Below are positions 1 through 9,000 of a stretch of 12,118 bases of DNA, piece by piece. Every line of letters begins with the position of its first letter. Within the stretch, counting starts at the first letter, position 1. The translations under genes were made by a program, and so were the position numbers. This stretch comes from Gammaproteobacteria bacterium. Its GTDB lineage: Bacteria; Pseudomonadota; Gammaproteobacteria; Granulosicoccales; Granulosicoccaceae. The notes beneath the pieces are model-generated. The model was not told the origin of the DNA. It saw only the letters and a program-made list of their open reading frames with translations, and did no database searches. Location: contig JAGRHW010000074.1 in the NCBI GenBank assembly GCA_020444765.1, forward strand, positions 1 to 12,118. Reading direction: 5' to 3'.

Positions 1-2
1 TG

Positions 3-956
3 GATGTGCGCGCTTCCCACCGTTCCATGCCGATTGCCGCATCAATCTGGTATCCGGCCGGGACGTCTATCTATCAAGCGCCCGTCGGCAAAAATGCCAT
101 CTGGCAAGGCACGAAGGCTTATATCGGAGCGGCCATCAAAGCGGGTAAATATCCTCTGGTTTTACTCTCGCACGGGTCGGGCGGGAATATGGACGGGATA
201 GGTTGGCTGTCATCGGCGCTGGCTTTGCGCGGGGCAATGGTTTTGGCGGTCAATCATCCGGGCACCACATCGGGGGATTCATCCCCGCGCCGGACCATGT
301 ATCTGGGGCAACGTGCGGCGGATTTGCACGCCGCGCTTGATCAGGTTCTGGCCAATCCCGATTTCGCCCCTTATATCGATACCGACAGAATTTCCGCCAT
401 CGGGTTTTCGCTTGGCGGGACCAGCGTCCTGAACCTTGCGGGGCTGCAATTTGATCGCGATGCCTATGCGGCCTATTGCGACAAATTTGCTGATCAGGCG
501 CAGGATTGTGTGTTTGGCAAACGCGGCGGCGTTGATTTCCACCATCTGCCCGAGGATTTCGAAGCGACTGGCACCGACCCGCGGATCAGCCAGATTGTGG
601 CCATTGAGCCGGGCATGACCTATGCGGTGAATGAAAACAGCCTCAAGGCCGCAACTGATCCGGTCTTGCTGGTTCGGCTGGGCCGTGAAAATGGCTGGCT
701 TGCCGCGGATTTCGGTGAAACCGGCAGCAATCTCCTGGACAGAATGGCCGATGCACGTGCCGTGACCTTCGCGCCAGCCTATCACCTGACCTTTTTGGGA
801 GAATGTGTACCCGGCGCGGCCGAGCTTCTGAAACAAATGGAAGACGATCCGATCTGCTCGGACCCGGCAGGAACGGATCGTGGCGATATTCATCGTCAGA
901 TTGTTGATGCCATTTCCGGCTTCCTGAATTTGGACGGTGCTTCAAACGACAAATAG
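3..956 (+). CDS. Alpha/beta hydrolase, predicted dienelactone hydrolase type (5'-truncated)
   Basis: The reading frame is open to the left edge of the window, so the start codon lies outside; the GTG at position 6 is an internal valine, not a start. The visible 317 residues show an alpha/beta-hydrolase fold. An early IWYPAG segment is typical of predicted dienelactone hydrolases. An SHGSGGN oxyanion loop lies near residues 55-61 (counted from the GTG). The nucleophile elbow GFSLGG gives a candidate catalytic Ser135, and a late YHLTFL segment gives a candidate catalytic His260. The catalytic acid cannot be assigned with confidence. Families of this type hydrolyse esters or lactones, but the substrate cannot be inferred. 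No signal peptide can be judged because the N-terminus is missing. The gene ends in TAG, is followed by a terminator-like hairpin, and converges on the metal-efflux operon, with which it has no evident functional link. Confidence 0.85.
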   Translation, partial: DVRASHRSMPIAASIWYPAGTSIYQAPVGKNAIWQGTKAYIGAAIKAGKYPLVLLSHGSGGNMDGIGWLSSALALRGAMVLAVNHPGTTSGDSSPRRTMYLGQRAADLHAALDQVLANPDFAPYIDTDRISAIGFSLGGTSVLNLAGLQFDRDAYAAYCDKFADQAQDCVFGKRGGVDFHHLPEDFEATGTDPRISQIVAIEPGMTYAVNENSLKAATDPVLLVRLGRENGWLAADFGETGSNLLDRMADARAVTFAPAYHLTFLGECVPGAAELLKQMEDDPICSDPAGTDRGDIHRQIVDAISGFLNLDGASNDK

Positions 957-1025
957 AGAGCCAAGCGGGGTGAACAAGGGTTAGGCCAGCCCTAGACCCC
1001 GCTGGCCGATATCACACTGAGCATA

Positions 1026-1079
1026 GACCGTCCCTTCCTTTGCCCGATTAGCGGTGTTGGAACCGGGACGGTCATTTTT
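1026..1079 (+). terminator. Probable rho-independent terminator of the hydrolase gene
   Basis: A perfect 9-bp inverted repeat pairs GACCGTCCC (1026-1034) with GGGACGGTC (1065-1073). TTCC (1035-1038) can also pair with GGAA (1059-1062) across a 2-nt bulge. The hairpin is followed by ATTTTTA. The T-run lies on the + strand side, which fits termination of the upstream hydrolase transcript. On the - strand no T-run follows, so it is less likely to end the permease transcript. The loop is long and the T-run is interrupted, so strength is uncertain. Confidence 0.6.
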
Positions 1080-1116
1080 ATCAGCCGTGTCGTTGCGCCT
1101 TAAGGTCGACTCGTTA

Positions 1117-2187
1117 TTAATGCACCTGATGGCCGTGATCGACAAACCGCAGCGGAAGCCATCTGCGTATCGCCAGCAGGGCGAGAAAAATCAGTGATAG
1201 CGCATTCAGCCAGAGCAGGTCGCTATGGCTGTGCTGCAATTGCGCGGGGATATCGATAGCAAAACGATAAACAATAGCGTTGACGATCAGGCCGGCGCAG
1301 AGCGCGCTGCTGATAACCGCGAGCAAATACAGCCACATGGTGCGCGTGCCCATCTCCTGACGAATAATGCCAAGGGTGGAGATATTGGTAGCCGGGCCGG
1401 TCAGTAGCAAGACCAGCGCCACGCCGGGTGAGACGCCGGCGAGCATCAGTCCGGCGGCGACCGGGGTCGAGGCCGTGGCGCAGATATACATCGGGATACC
1501 GGCGAGCACCATCACCAGCATGGCGGCGAAGCCCTGACCCCATTGAGCGAGGAAGTCCGCCGGCAGGAATGTTTGCACGGCTGCGGCGAACAGCATCCCC
1601 ACGGCCAGCCAGAGAATGATGTCGTCATACAGCTTGGTGAAGGCGTAGTGAACTCCGCTTACGGCGCGGGCGGGTAAGCCGGGTTGTCCGGGCTGTTTTG
1701 CACTGGCGTCGCAACAACTGCTGGTACTGCAGCAGCTTGACGGTGTTGAATCGATAAACGGCGGCGTGGCCGGCGTTTTTTCGGTACGGTCAAACTTGGC
1801 GACCAGTAGCCCTGCGGTGATCGCGGAAAACACGGCGGTAACCGGACGGACGAAGGCCATAAACGGGCCCATCATCGCCCAGGTAATGGCCACGGAGTCC
1901 ACCCCGGTTTCAGGCGTGGAAACCAGGAACGAGGCGGTCGCGGGTTTGGAGGCGCCGGCCTTGCGCAAACCGAGCGCGGCGGGAATCACCCCGCAGGAAC
2001 ACAAGGGCAGGGGCGCGCCGAGCAAGGCCGCTTTCAAAATCGCCGGGAAATCGTCTTTGCTCAGATGGCGTTCAAGAAAACTGCTGGGCAGCAGGCCCTT
2101 GATCAGGCCACCGAGGAACAGGCCCATTACCAGCCAGGGCGCGGCTTCCAGCGACAGGGCCAGGAGATGCTGAAAATAGATGCTCAT
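1117..2187 (-). CDS. SO_0444-type Cu/Zn efflux permease (DUF318 / ArsP_1 family)
   Basis: This is a 356-aa polytopic inner-membrane protein of the predicted-permease family that includes ArsP and the SO_0444 group of putative copper/zinc exporters. Hydrophobic helices cluster in two blocks, about residues 5-130 and 190-345. They are separated by a cytosolic or periplasmic loop with two vicinal cysteine pairs (CC at 152-153 and 158-159), a probable metal-binding loop. Conserved-looking membrane motifs are PLCSCGVIPAALGL (residues 61-74, with Cys63 and Cys65), STPETG (90-95) and ICATASTP (235-242, Cys236). The C-terminus is histidine-rich (HSHS near 319-322 and DHGHQVH at the end). The start ATG at 2187 overlaps the stop of the upstream merR remnant by ATGA, implying translational coupling. 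Transcription probably starts at the MerR-type promoter near 2405-2436. The metal specificity is inferred from the family and the Cys/His ligands, not proven. Confidence 0.85.
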   Translation of the reverse strand: MSIYFQHLLALSLEAAPWLVMGLFLGGLIKGLLPSSFLERHLSKDDFPAILKAALLGAPLPLCSCGVIPAALGLRKAGASKPATASFLVSTPETGVDSVAITWAMMGPFMAFVRPVTAVFSAITAGLLVAKFDRTEKTPATPPFIDSTPSSCCSTSSCCDASAKQPGQPGLPARAVSGVHYAFTKLYDDIILWLAVGMLFAAAVQTFLPADFLAQWGQGFAAMLVMVLAGIPMYICATASTPVAAGLMLAGVSPGVALVLLLTGPATNISTLGIIRQEMGTRTMWLYLLAVISSALCAGLIVNAIVYRFAIDIPAQLQHSHSDLLWLNALSLIFLALLAIRRWLPLRFVDHGHQVH

Positions 2188-2378
2188 AAGTCAGGCAGAT
2201 GATCGTGCGGTTCACTGGCAAGCGGATTGCCGCTCAGGTTTTCCAGAATAGTGCAGTGGCTGGCGGAGGTCGGGTCACCGCTTGAGCGGGCCGGCAGAGG
2301 TAGCCAGTATTCTTTCTCGTAAAACCTCAGGGTATCCACCGAAACACTCGGGATTTTTGCCGGTTTACCGATACTCAT
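2184..2378 (-). pseudogene. MerR-family metal-responsive regulator, internally deleted remnant
   Basis: This 64-aa ORF starts with the canonical MerR N-terminus: MSIGKPAKIP, then SVSVDTLRFYEKE and LPLPARSSG, which together are the first part of the winged helix-turn-helix. After residue ~34 it jumps to what looks like the extreme C-terminus of a ZntR/CadR-like protein, SASHCTILENL followed by a His/Asp-rich tail, including the late metal-ligand Cys. Full-length relatives are usually about 130-150 aa, so roughly 70-80 residues are missing: the wing, the dimerisation helix and the first metal-ligand region. The remaining HTH also departs from the usual KLAK..TGVS and EGLLP patterns (Pro in helix 1, PS for TG, YWL for GLL). 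The frame is open and the stop overlaps the permease ATG. An AAGAGGA Shine-Dalgarno lies at 2386-2392, 7 nt from the ATG. It is probably non-functional as a MerR activator. An assembly collapse is a possible alternative. Confidence 0.75.
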
Positions 2379-2404
2379 GGCAATGTCCTCTTTGCAATGG
2401 GATA

Positions 2405-2436
2405 ACTATACACCCAGGAGTAAACTCCACAGTCAA
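2405..2436 (-). promoter_or_regulatory. MerR-type promoter/operator with 20-bp spacer
   Basis: Reading the - strand, a -35 box TTGACT (2431-2436) and a -10 box TATAGT (2405-2410) are separated by exactly 20 bp (2411-2430). Such an over-long spacer is the hallmark of promoters activated by DNA distortion by MerR-family proteins (normal sigma-70 spacing is about 17). The spacer contains the dyad GGAGT-TT-ACTCC; the extended arms (ACTGTGGAGT and ACTCCTGGGT) match at about 7 of 10 positions, resembling ZntR/CueR/CadR operators. It lies just upstream of the merR remnant and is oriented to transcribe the remnant and the permease. Confidence 0.8.
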
Positions 2437-2532
2437 GTATTTTGTCTATGCCTGGATTAACAATATTTCGCTTTTGCCGTTTCCGGAAAGAAGTGTTCGT
2501 TTCAAGTTTGTCCCGGGTAGAAATTGTTTTGT

Positions 2533-2538
2533 AAGGAA
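2533..2538 (+). promoter_or_regulatory. Shine-Dalgarno site of the 154-aa protein gene
   Basis: AAGGAA lies 6 nt upstream of the ATG at 2545 and supports that start. No convincing sigma-70 promoter is visible for this gene in 2440-2530, although the region is AT-rich around 2457-2470. Confidence 0.6.
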
Positions 2539-2544
2539 TAAACC

Positions 2545-3009
2545 ATGTTGAAGAACGTGTTACTGATTGTGCTGATGTCGATAGGTATCGCCGGTGCCGG
2601 GCTCGCACAGACGCTGGATGCTCAGACATTTCAGGATCAGTGGGATCAGCCGGCGGCTTTAAACACAGAGGTGGAATGGCTGATTTTTTCTCACCATAAA
2701 GACGGCGCCGCGTGGGTCAAGGAAAGTCTCGACGCTCTGAATATCAAGGATTTGCAAGCCAGGCACTGGCTGTATGTGGCAGATATCTCACAAATGCCCG
2801 GCTTTGTGACCCGCTTGTTCGCCTTGCCGAAAATGAAGGATTATGCCTTCCCGATAGCGCTGGTGCGGGATGAAGCACTGATCGGAAACTGGCCGAGGGA
2901 CGACGAGACCGTATCGGTTTATCGCCTCGCGGATTTGCAGATTGAAGAGGTCAGCAATTTCTCCAGTCAGGAAGAATTGCAGCGGTTTCTGGCGGGCATG
3001 ACTGAATAA
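2545..3009 (+). CDS. Secreted thioredoxin-fold-like protein without CXXC, function unknown
   Basis: This is a 154-aa protein with a clear signal peptide (residues 1-21, hydrophobic core LLIVLMSIGIAGAG, likely cleavage after GLA), so the mature protein is probably periplasmic. The body has a thioredoxin-like look. A beta-strand WLIFSHH sits near residues 45-51 where thioredoxins carry their active-site strand. It is followed by a helix, the segment YVADISQMPGFVTRLFALPK (77-96), and then strand-like and helical segments. There is no cysteine anywhere, so it cannot be a thiol-disulfide oxidoreductase. I recall related small proteins in gammaproteobacteria that databases label 'FAD/FMN-containing dehydrogenase', but nothing here suggests a flavin site and I would not transfer that name. 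It is divergent from the metal-efflux operon across 166 bp and convergent with the giant surface protein gene, 30 bp away. A functional link to either is not shown. Confidence 0.8.
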   Translation: MLKNVLLIVLMSIGIAGAGLAQTLDAQTFQDQWDQPAALNTEVEWLIFSHHKDGAAWVKESLDALNIKDLQARHWLYVADISQMPGFVTRLFALPKMKDYAFPIALVRDEALIGNWPRDDETVSVYRLADLQIEEVSNFSSQEELQRFLAGMTE

Positions 3010-3039
3010 GCATAAATACTTGTTGTTGCCTTAGCTCTG

Positions 3040-6000
3040 TCAGGGCGTATCCAGAAACTCGTGCAAACTGGTTTCACTGCCACCGCCGCGTCTGCTGTTT
3101 CCGGCCGCAACGTGTATTCCATCTGCCAGCACCGCTGCGCCGCCACTGTGACGGCCGGTAATCAGGGCTTGCAGTGTACGCCACTTGCCGGTGTAGGGAT
3201 TAAAGGCTTCCACCTGATTATGAGCTTGAGTGGATTGCGTGGATTCGCCGCCGATGACGATCGCTTCCTTGCCGAACGCGACGGCCATGGTACCGGCCCG
3301 CTGGGTGGGGATATTCTGAAAATCTGAGCGCCAGGCGCCGGTGCTGAAGTCGTAAACATCCACTTTGGCAAGAGTGCCGGCGAATACATCGGGCTGGCTG
3401 GAAACCCGGCCTCCGGCTACTACCAGTCTGTCACCGATTAAAACAGCGTTGAAATGGTCTCTAGCGTGTGGCGCATCGGGCAGCTGCCGCCAGGTGTTGC
3501 TGGCCGGGTCGTATTCGTCAAACCAGTTGACCGCACCGCCGGAATGACCTTTGGTATTGCCGCCGACAAGATAGATTTTTCCGTTTCTGATAACCGTGCC
3601 GGTCGAACCCCGTCGCCGTTGTTCGGGGATCAGCGGGCCGACTGACCAGCTGTTGGACTGCGTATTGTAAATATAGATATTCGGAATATTTTCTTCCTTG
3701 GGATAGCAGCATCCCATCGCGCCAATCACGTAGATAGTGTTGCCAATAGCGACGGGCTGGAAGTGGTGCATTTCGCGGGGTGGGGTGGCCAGTCGTTGCC
3801 ATTTGCCGGAACCGGGATCAAACTGATTGACCGCCCGTGTGTCACGACCTCCCATCAAATACATTTTGTTATTGACGGCCACGGCACCTGCCTCATGGCG
3901 GGCATCGGGCTGAGTGCCGTTTTTACCCAGCAGCTGAATCCAGGGCTGATTGGCACTGATTTGCGTGATGGCATCCGGTATCCGCACGCTTACCTTCAGC
4001 GTATCTTCACTGGTCAGGGCGCCGTCATAGGCTTGTAGTTCAAGCACGTAGTCGCCCGCGGCGGAAAAGTCTGCGGTAGTTCGCGGATTATTGCTGTCCG
4101 AAAAACTGACAGTACCCGGCCCGCTGCGTTTACTCCAGCTGATTGACAGCGATGCGTTCGGTAAGCCGTCATCGGTGACGGTGCCATTCAGGGCAAGCGT
4201 GGTCCCGAGGTCGACTTGCGTATCCGCGCCGGCAAGAACCGATGGCGCCAGATTTTCCGTGGCAGCGTCGAGCGGAATCACTTCTATGGCGTTGATTGTC
4301 GGGTTTTCAGTCTGATGGGTAAAGGCTATATCCAGGGTTGCATCGGCCTGCACGGTTACCGAATACATCAGGGCTTTGTTACTGCCCGCAGCGGCAAATA
4401 TATCAACGGTATTGAGTGCAGCACCTTCGACATTTACCGAGAAAACGCGGTTTCCTAAACCGAATGCTTCGGACCAGGTTTCGGCGAAATACAGATTAAC
4501 CTGATACAAGCCTGCTGATAAAGGAATAGCCCATGCCATCTCGGCACCGTTTGCCGGGTCCCATCGGGATGTATGAAACAGGGCTTCAGGAACTGACGAG
4601 TCCAGACCGCTGAGGTCTACGTCTACCACCTTCTGGTATAACTTGCCGGTATTCACGTAGTTGAGGGCATCGGCATCCGACAGCCATTGAATACCGTCTT
4701 GATTAAGCGTCGGTCCACCCGCGTTGATTCTTATCGCTTGCTGTTTACCGGATGTATCTTCTTGCACGCTGATCTGAATTGTATCGGTAGCGTTCAGTTC
4801 TCCGTCGGAAACGTCGAGTTGTAATACGTAGGTGCCGGGAATGTCCGCGGTCGCCCGGGAGTTTGGTTGATCGGCAGCGGTGAAGGAAATAACACCAGGG
4901 CCTGATAACTGACGCCAGCTGAAATCAAGTTGCCCATTGGGCAGGCCGTCATCCGAGACCGTTGCCTGGAGAGAGAATTCCTCGTCCTGGGTAACGCTTA
5001 AATCACTACCTGCATCGACTACCGGAGCTGTATTGTCCGTCGGCGAGGTAATGTATAAATCCAGTGCATCCGTACTTTCATACTCTCCATCTGATGCCGT
5101 GATGCCCAGAAGATAAGCACCCGGCTCGGAGACCGAAACCAGCGGATTTACAATAGATGCATCGCTGAACGAAACAGAGCCCGGCCCCAGCAGTTTGTTC
5201 CAGGAAACCGTCAGCGTGCCATCGGGCAATCCATCGTCGCTGACGCTGGCATTGAGCTGTATACCGGCGGTCTGGCTGGTATTGATTTCTTCGCCGGCAA
5301 GTACCAACGGAGGCTGATTACTCGGGCTCGCGCTGCTGGAAAGAATTTCTATACCTTTTAATGAAGGGTTCTGCGTGATATGTGTGAACAGGATGTCGAG
5401 GCTGTTGTCGCTGGTGACATGGAAGGTATACGCCAGCGCTTTATAGCTGCCTGATTCTTTATAGACATCGATAGCCGGAGATTGGATACCCTCGACATTA
5501 ACCGAGAACACGCGCTTGCCTTCGGTAAAAGCGCCGTCCCAGATTTCGGCGAAGTACAGCCGGACTTCGTAGACTCCCGGTTCAACGGGAATCTGCCAGT
5601 GCATCTCCGGCGCGGCGGCGCCGTCCCAGCGCTCGGTCTGAAAAAGCGCTTCCGGAACCTGATACTCAAGTCCGCTGGTATCGATATCGACCTTGTTGGA
5701 ATAAATCGAGCCGCTATTCAGCGTCGCGTTTGCAATGGTGTCGGCGAGCCAATCACCGTTTGGATCATTGATAGTGGGGCCGCCGACGTTGATGCGGATC
5801 AGGCTGGTTTCGCTTGTCGTGGAGCCATTAACCACGACCTGAGTTTGTTTCGAACTGATCAGCTCCCCGTCGGAGGCCGAGACTTTCAACTGATACGTGC
5901 CGGGCTTGGAAAATACAACGGCAGTTTCAGGACTGTTCACGGCATCGAAAGACACTGTTCCGGGACCAGAAATCTGCTCCCAGGCCAGGTTCAGTGTTCC

Positions 6001-9000
6001 ATCCGGTAAACCATCATCACTCACTGCGGCTGAGAGACTGAAAGGCGTATCAATGGTGGTGGTAAAGCTGCTGTCCAGGGTAATAAGCGGAGGATTGTTG
6101 CCGACCGTTGTGGCAGGGATTATCTCTATGCCTTTTACGCCCGGGTTTTGCACGATGTGCTGAAACTCTATGTCCAGTGTGGCATCCGACGTGACACGTG
6201 TTTCGATCATGGTGGCGGTTTCTTTTCCGGCCAGTGCGTATACGTCAATGTCGTCCAGCTGCATTCCTTCGATGGCAACGGAAAACAGTCGTGCGCCTTC
6301 CTTGTAAGCGCCGGGCCAGATTTCGGCAAAATAAACACGAACGTCGTAATCGCCGGGAACGACCGGGAACTGCCAGTGCATCTCAGGTAATGATGCTTCA
6401 TCCCATCTTTCACTGTTGAAGAGAGCCGCCGGTACCGCTTGTGACAGGTGTTCGGTGTTGATCTCGACATCCCGTTGATAGACCTTACCGGTGTTGACGT
6501 ATTGTGCGGCCTGGGCGTCCGACAGCCAGTCGCCGGTCGGGTCGGTCAGTGCAGGGCCGCCGACATTGATACGGTAAGCGGTTGCCGCAGATGAGGCTTC
6601 CTGCACGACAATGTTGATGCTGTCTGAGCCTGTCAGTGCGCCATCACTGGCGGTCAGCTTGAGCTGATAACTTCCCGGCTGTGAAAACTCCACCTGCGAG
6701 GAGAGCGATGCCGCGTTGGAGAAACTGACGGACCCGGGGCCGCTTGTTTTAGACCAGCTTGTGCTCAAAGAATTGGCCGGTAGGCCGTCGTCCTGTACGG
6801 CGCCGTTCAGCGTCAGTTTGTCTCCGGACCCAAGGCTCTGGTCCGGGCCGGCATCGACCTGCGGGGCCTGGTTTGCACCCGGATCATCTTCCAGCATGGT
6901 TTGTATTTCAATAAGATCCCAGGTGCCGGGAAAGGGCGAACCACCGACAGAGGTTGCCAGGATGCCGACGGCCAGCTTTGTCGGGCTGTTCAACCACGTT
7001 TGGGGAAATGCCATGCTGTTTGGAAAGGCCTTCATGGGGCCGGGTATGCCTTGATGACTTATCTGGTACTTGGCTTGTACTAAAGCAGAGGTCGGATTGA
7101 CTTCCAGATACAGGTCGACAGCATCGGCGCCAAAGATATCGTCGGCCTGGTTCTGATCGCTTATATTGTTACCGTTGAGTTCCTTAAGGAGCTGGAGTCC
7201 GCCGTCCGCAGGCGTGCCGTTGATGACCAGCTTCAGGTAGTTGTCCTGATCGCCGGTACCGATAAAGATACCCATGGACTGGTTTTTGCCCGGTTCCAGC
7301 CCGGCAAATGGAGCAAGTATGCGTGAGTGAACGGTAAATACCGGACTTTGCGACGAGACGTTGATGCCGAACTGGAACGCATATTCCTGTGTGTTTTTGG
7401 ACTTATACGCATCACCGGCAGCGATGTTATCGATGGTCAGAACCCCGGCCGCGCCGCCTGCGGTAATTTGATATTGGTCGAACAGGGCGTTGTAATCTTG
7501 TGATCCGTTGGTCATCAACCCGGTGAAACCGAGATTGAGTATACCGCCCGGCGGGCCGTCATCGTTTTCCCAGTCGTAGCGCAACGGAATCGAGGTCGTG
7601 GCGCCATTGTCAGGGTCAAGTGCAAAGGGGTCCTCAGCATCCTCAATCCCGTCGTTGTCATCGTCGGTATCGAGCAGATCGGAGCTGAAATCGCCGTCGA
7701 AGTCGGCAGGAAAGTCAGCCGCCGAGCATGGGTCTGTTTCGTTCAACAATTCATCGTTATTGCTGAAGCCGTCATTATCTTGGTCGCTGGTGCCGGCACT
7801 GGGGTCACATTGCTGTACCGGCCGGTCTTCGTAATCCGCCGGTTCAAATACAATGATATTCCCGGTTGCCAGATCGGCGACCCAGATTGTGCCGGGAAAC
7901 ATCTCGTCATCCCCCAGGGCAATAACATCCAGCGGCCTTACGCCTACATTGGAAAAAAGAGTGTCATGGCTGCTTACCGCGCTCCCATCCTGATTCAGTT
8001 GAATACGGAAGATGGTGTTATCCCAGGCGGCAGCTAGCAGATTGCCAGTCAGCTGACCATCAAAGTTACTTGCGGTATATTCATCAAGCCCGTTAGTGGA
8101 AGGGGCGAACGACAGCAGGGCTGTGCTTTTTGATGTTCCAACCTGATAATCACATTCGACAGGGTTGGCTTGTTGTACCGGGCTTTGCGGGTTGCCGGCA
8201 TTGAAGGTATTGCTGACGTTGCCGCGCGTCGGGTTGGCATGTCCGGCATAATAGCCACGATGGGTGATGTGATGCAGGTTGTCGTGTCTGGTATTACCGG
8301 GTTCGTTCAGCGCGTTGCTGCATACACCTTCGGGACCTGCTTGCTTCGGTATATCGCCCCAGCCGGCGTTGGGGCCATTGTCAATGCTGTACATCCTGCC
8401 GGCTTGGGTGATAACGATATCATACGGATTGCGAAAACCGGGGGCGTAGACGGTGACCGGGCCATTCGGAATCAGTTTGGCCTGGTTTTTACCCTGATTA
8501 CCGCCAAACGGATCATTGAAATCGATGCTGCCGGGACGGTCCTCATCATCCAGTGTGGGCAGGTCATAGGTGTTATTGCCGATTGCCGGAAGATCCACTT
8601 CCAGAATCGCAGCGCTCAGAGCAAATTCGGGCAATAGGGCAAAGTTGTTTGAAACAGCGCCGGCATTGGTATTGCCGCCCATGGCCAGATACAGTTTCTT
8701 GCCGTCCTGGCTCAAGGCCATGCCATTACCATGATGGTTTTCTTCCGAGCGCGGCAGGCCTCTGACCAGATCTGTCCTGACCCATTGTCCGTTATTCCGG
8801 TCAAGCCGTGACAGCATCGTAGAGTTGGTGTCAAGGTTGGTATCCGTATGCTGGGTTCCGCCGCCGAATCTGGGGTCGCTGGAGAGAACATATATGACCG
8901 GTTTAGCACTGCTACCCGTTACCAGGATACCGGTTACCAGGCGGTTTTTGATGGCGGAATTGACAGAGCCATCGTCGTCATGGTTTACGATATTTCGGAT

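Noticed and set aside
6..201. GTG at 6 or ATG at 4 as the start of the first gene
   Set aside because: The hydrolase frame is open to the window edge and relatives have additional N-terminal residues, so the gene is truncated. The +1 frame ORF from position 4 has no recognisable content.
2375..2629. 84-aa ORF on the - strand spanning the merR/154-aa gene intergenic region
   Set aside because: It overlaps the MerR-type promoter and the start of the signal-peptide gene, shows no family resemblance and has no ribosome-binding site.
5482..6009. Longer + strand ORFs inside the giant gene
   Set aside because: They are antisense shadows of the PKD/malectin coding sequence; the - strand frame has clear domain content throughout.
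3979..6873. CRISPR-like or recent tandem repeat
   Set aside because: The periodicity is at protein-domain level (about 90 and 156 residues); nucleotide copies are well diverged and there are no short identical repeats with spacers.
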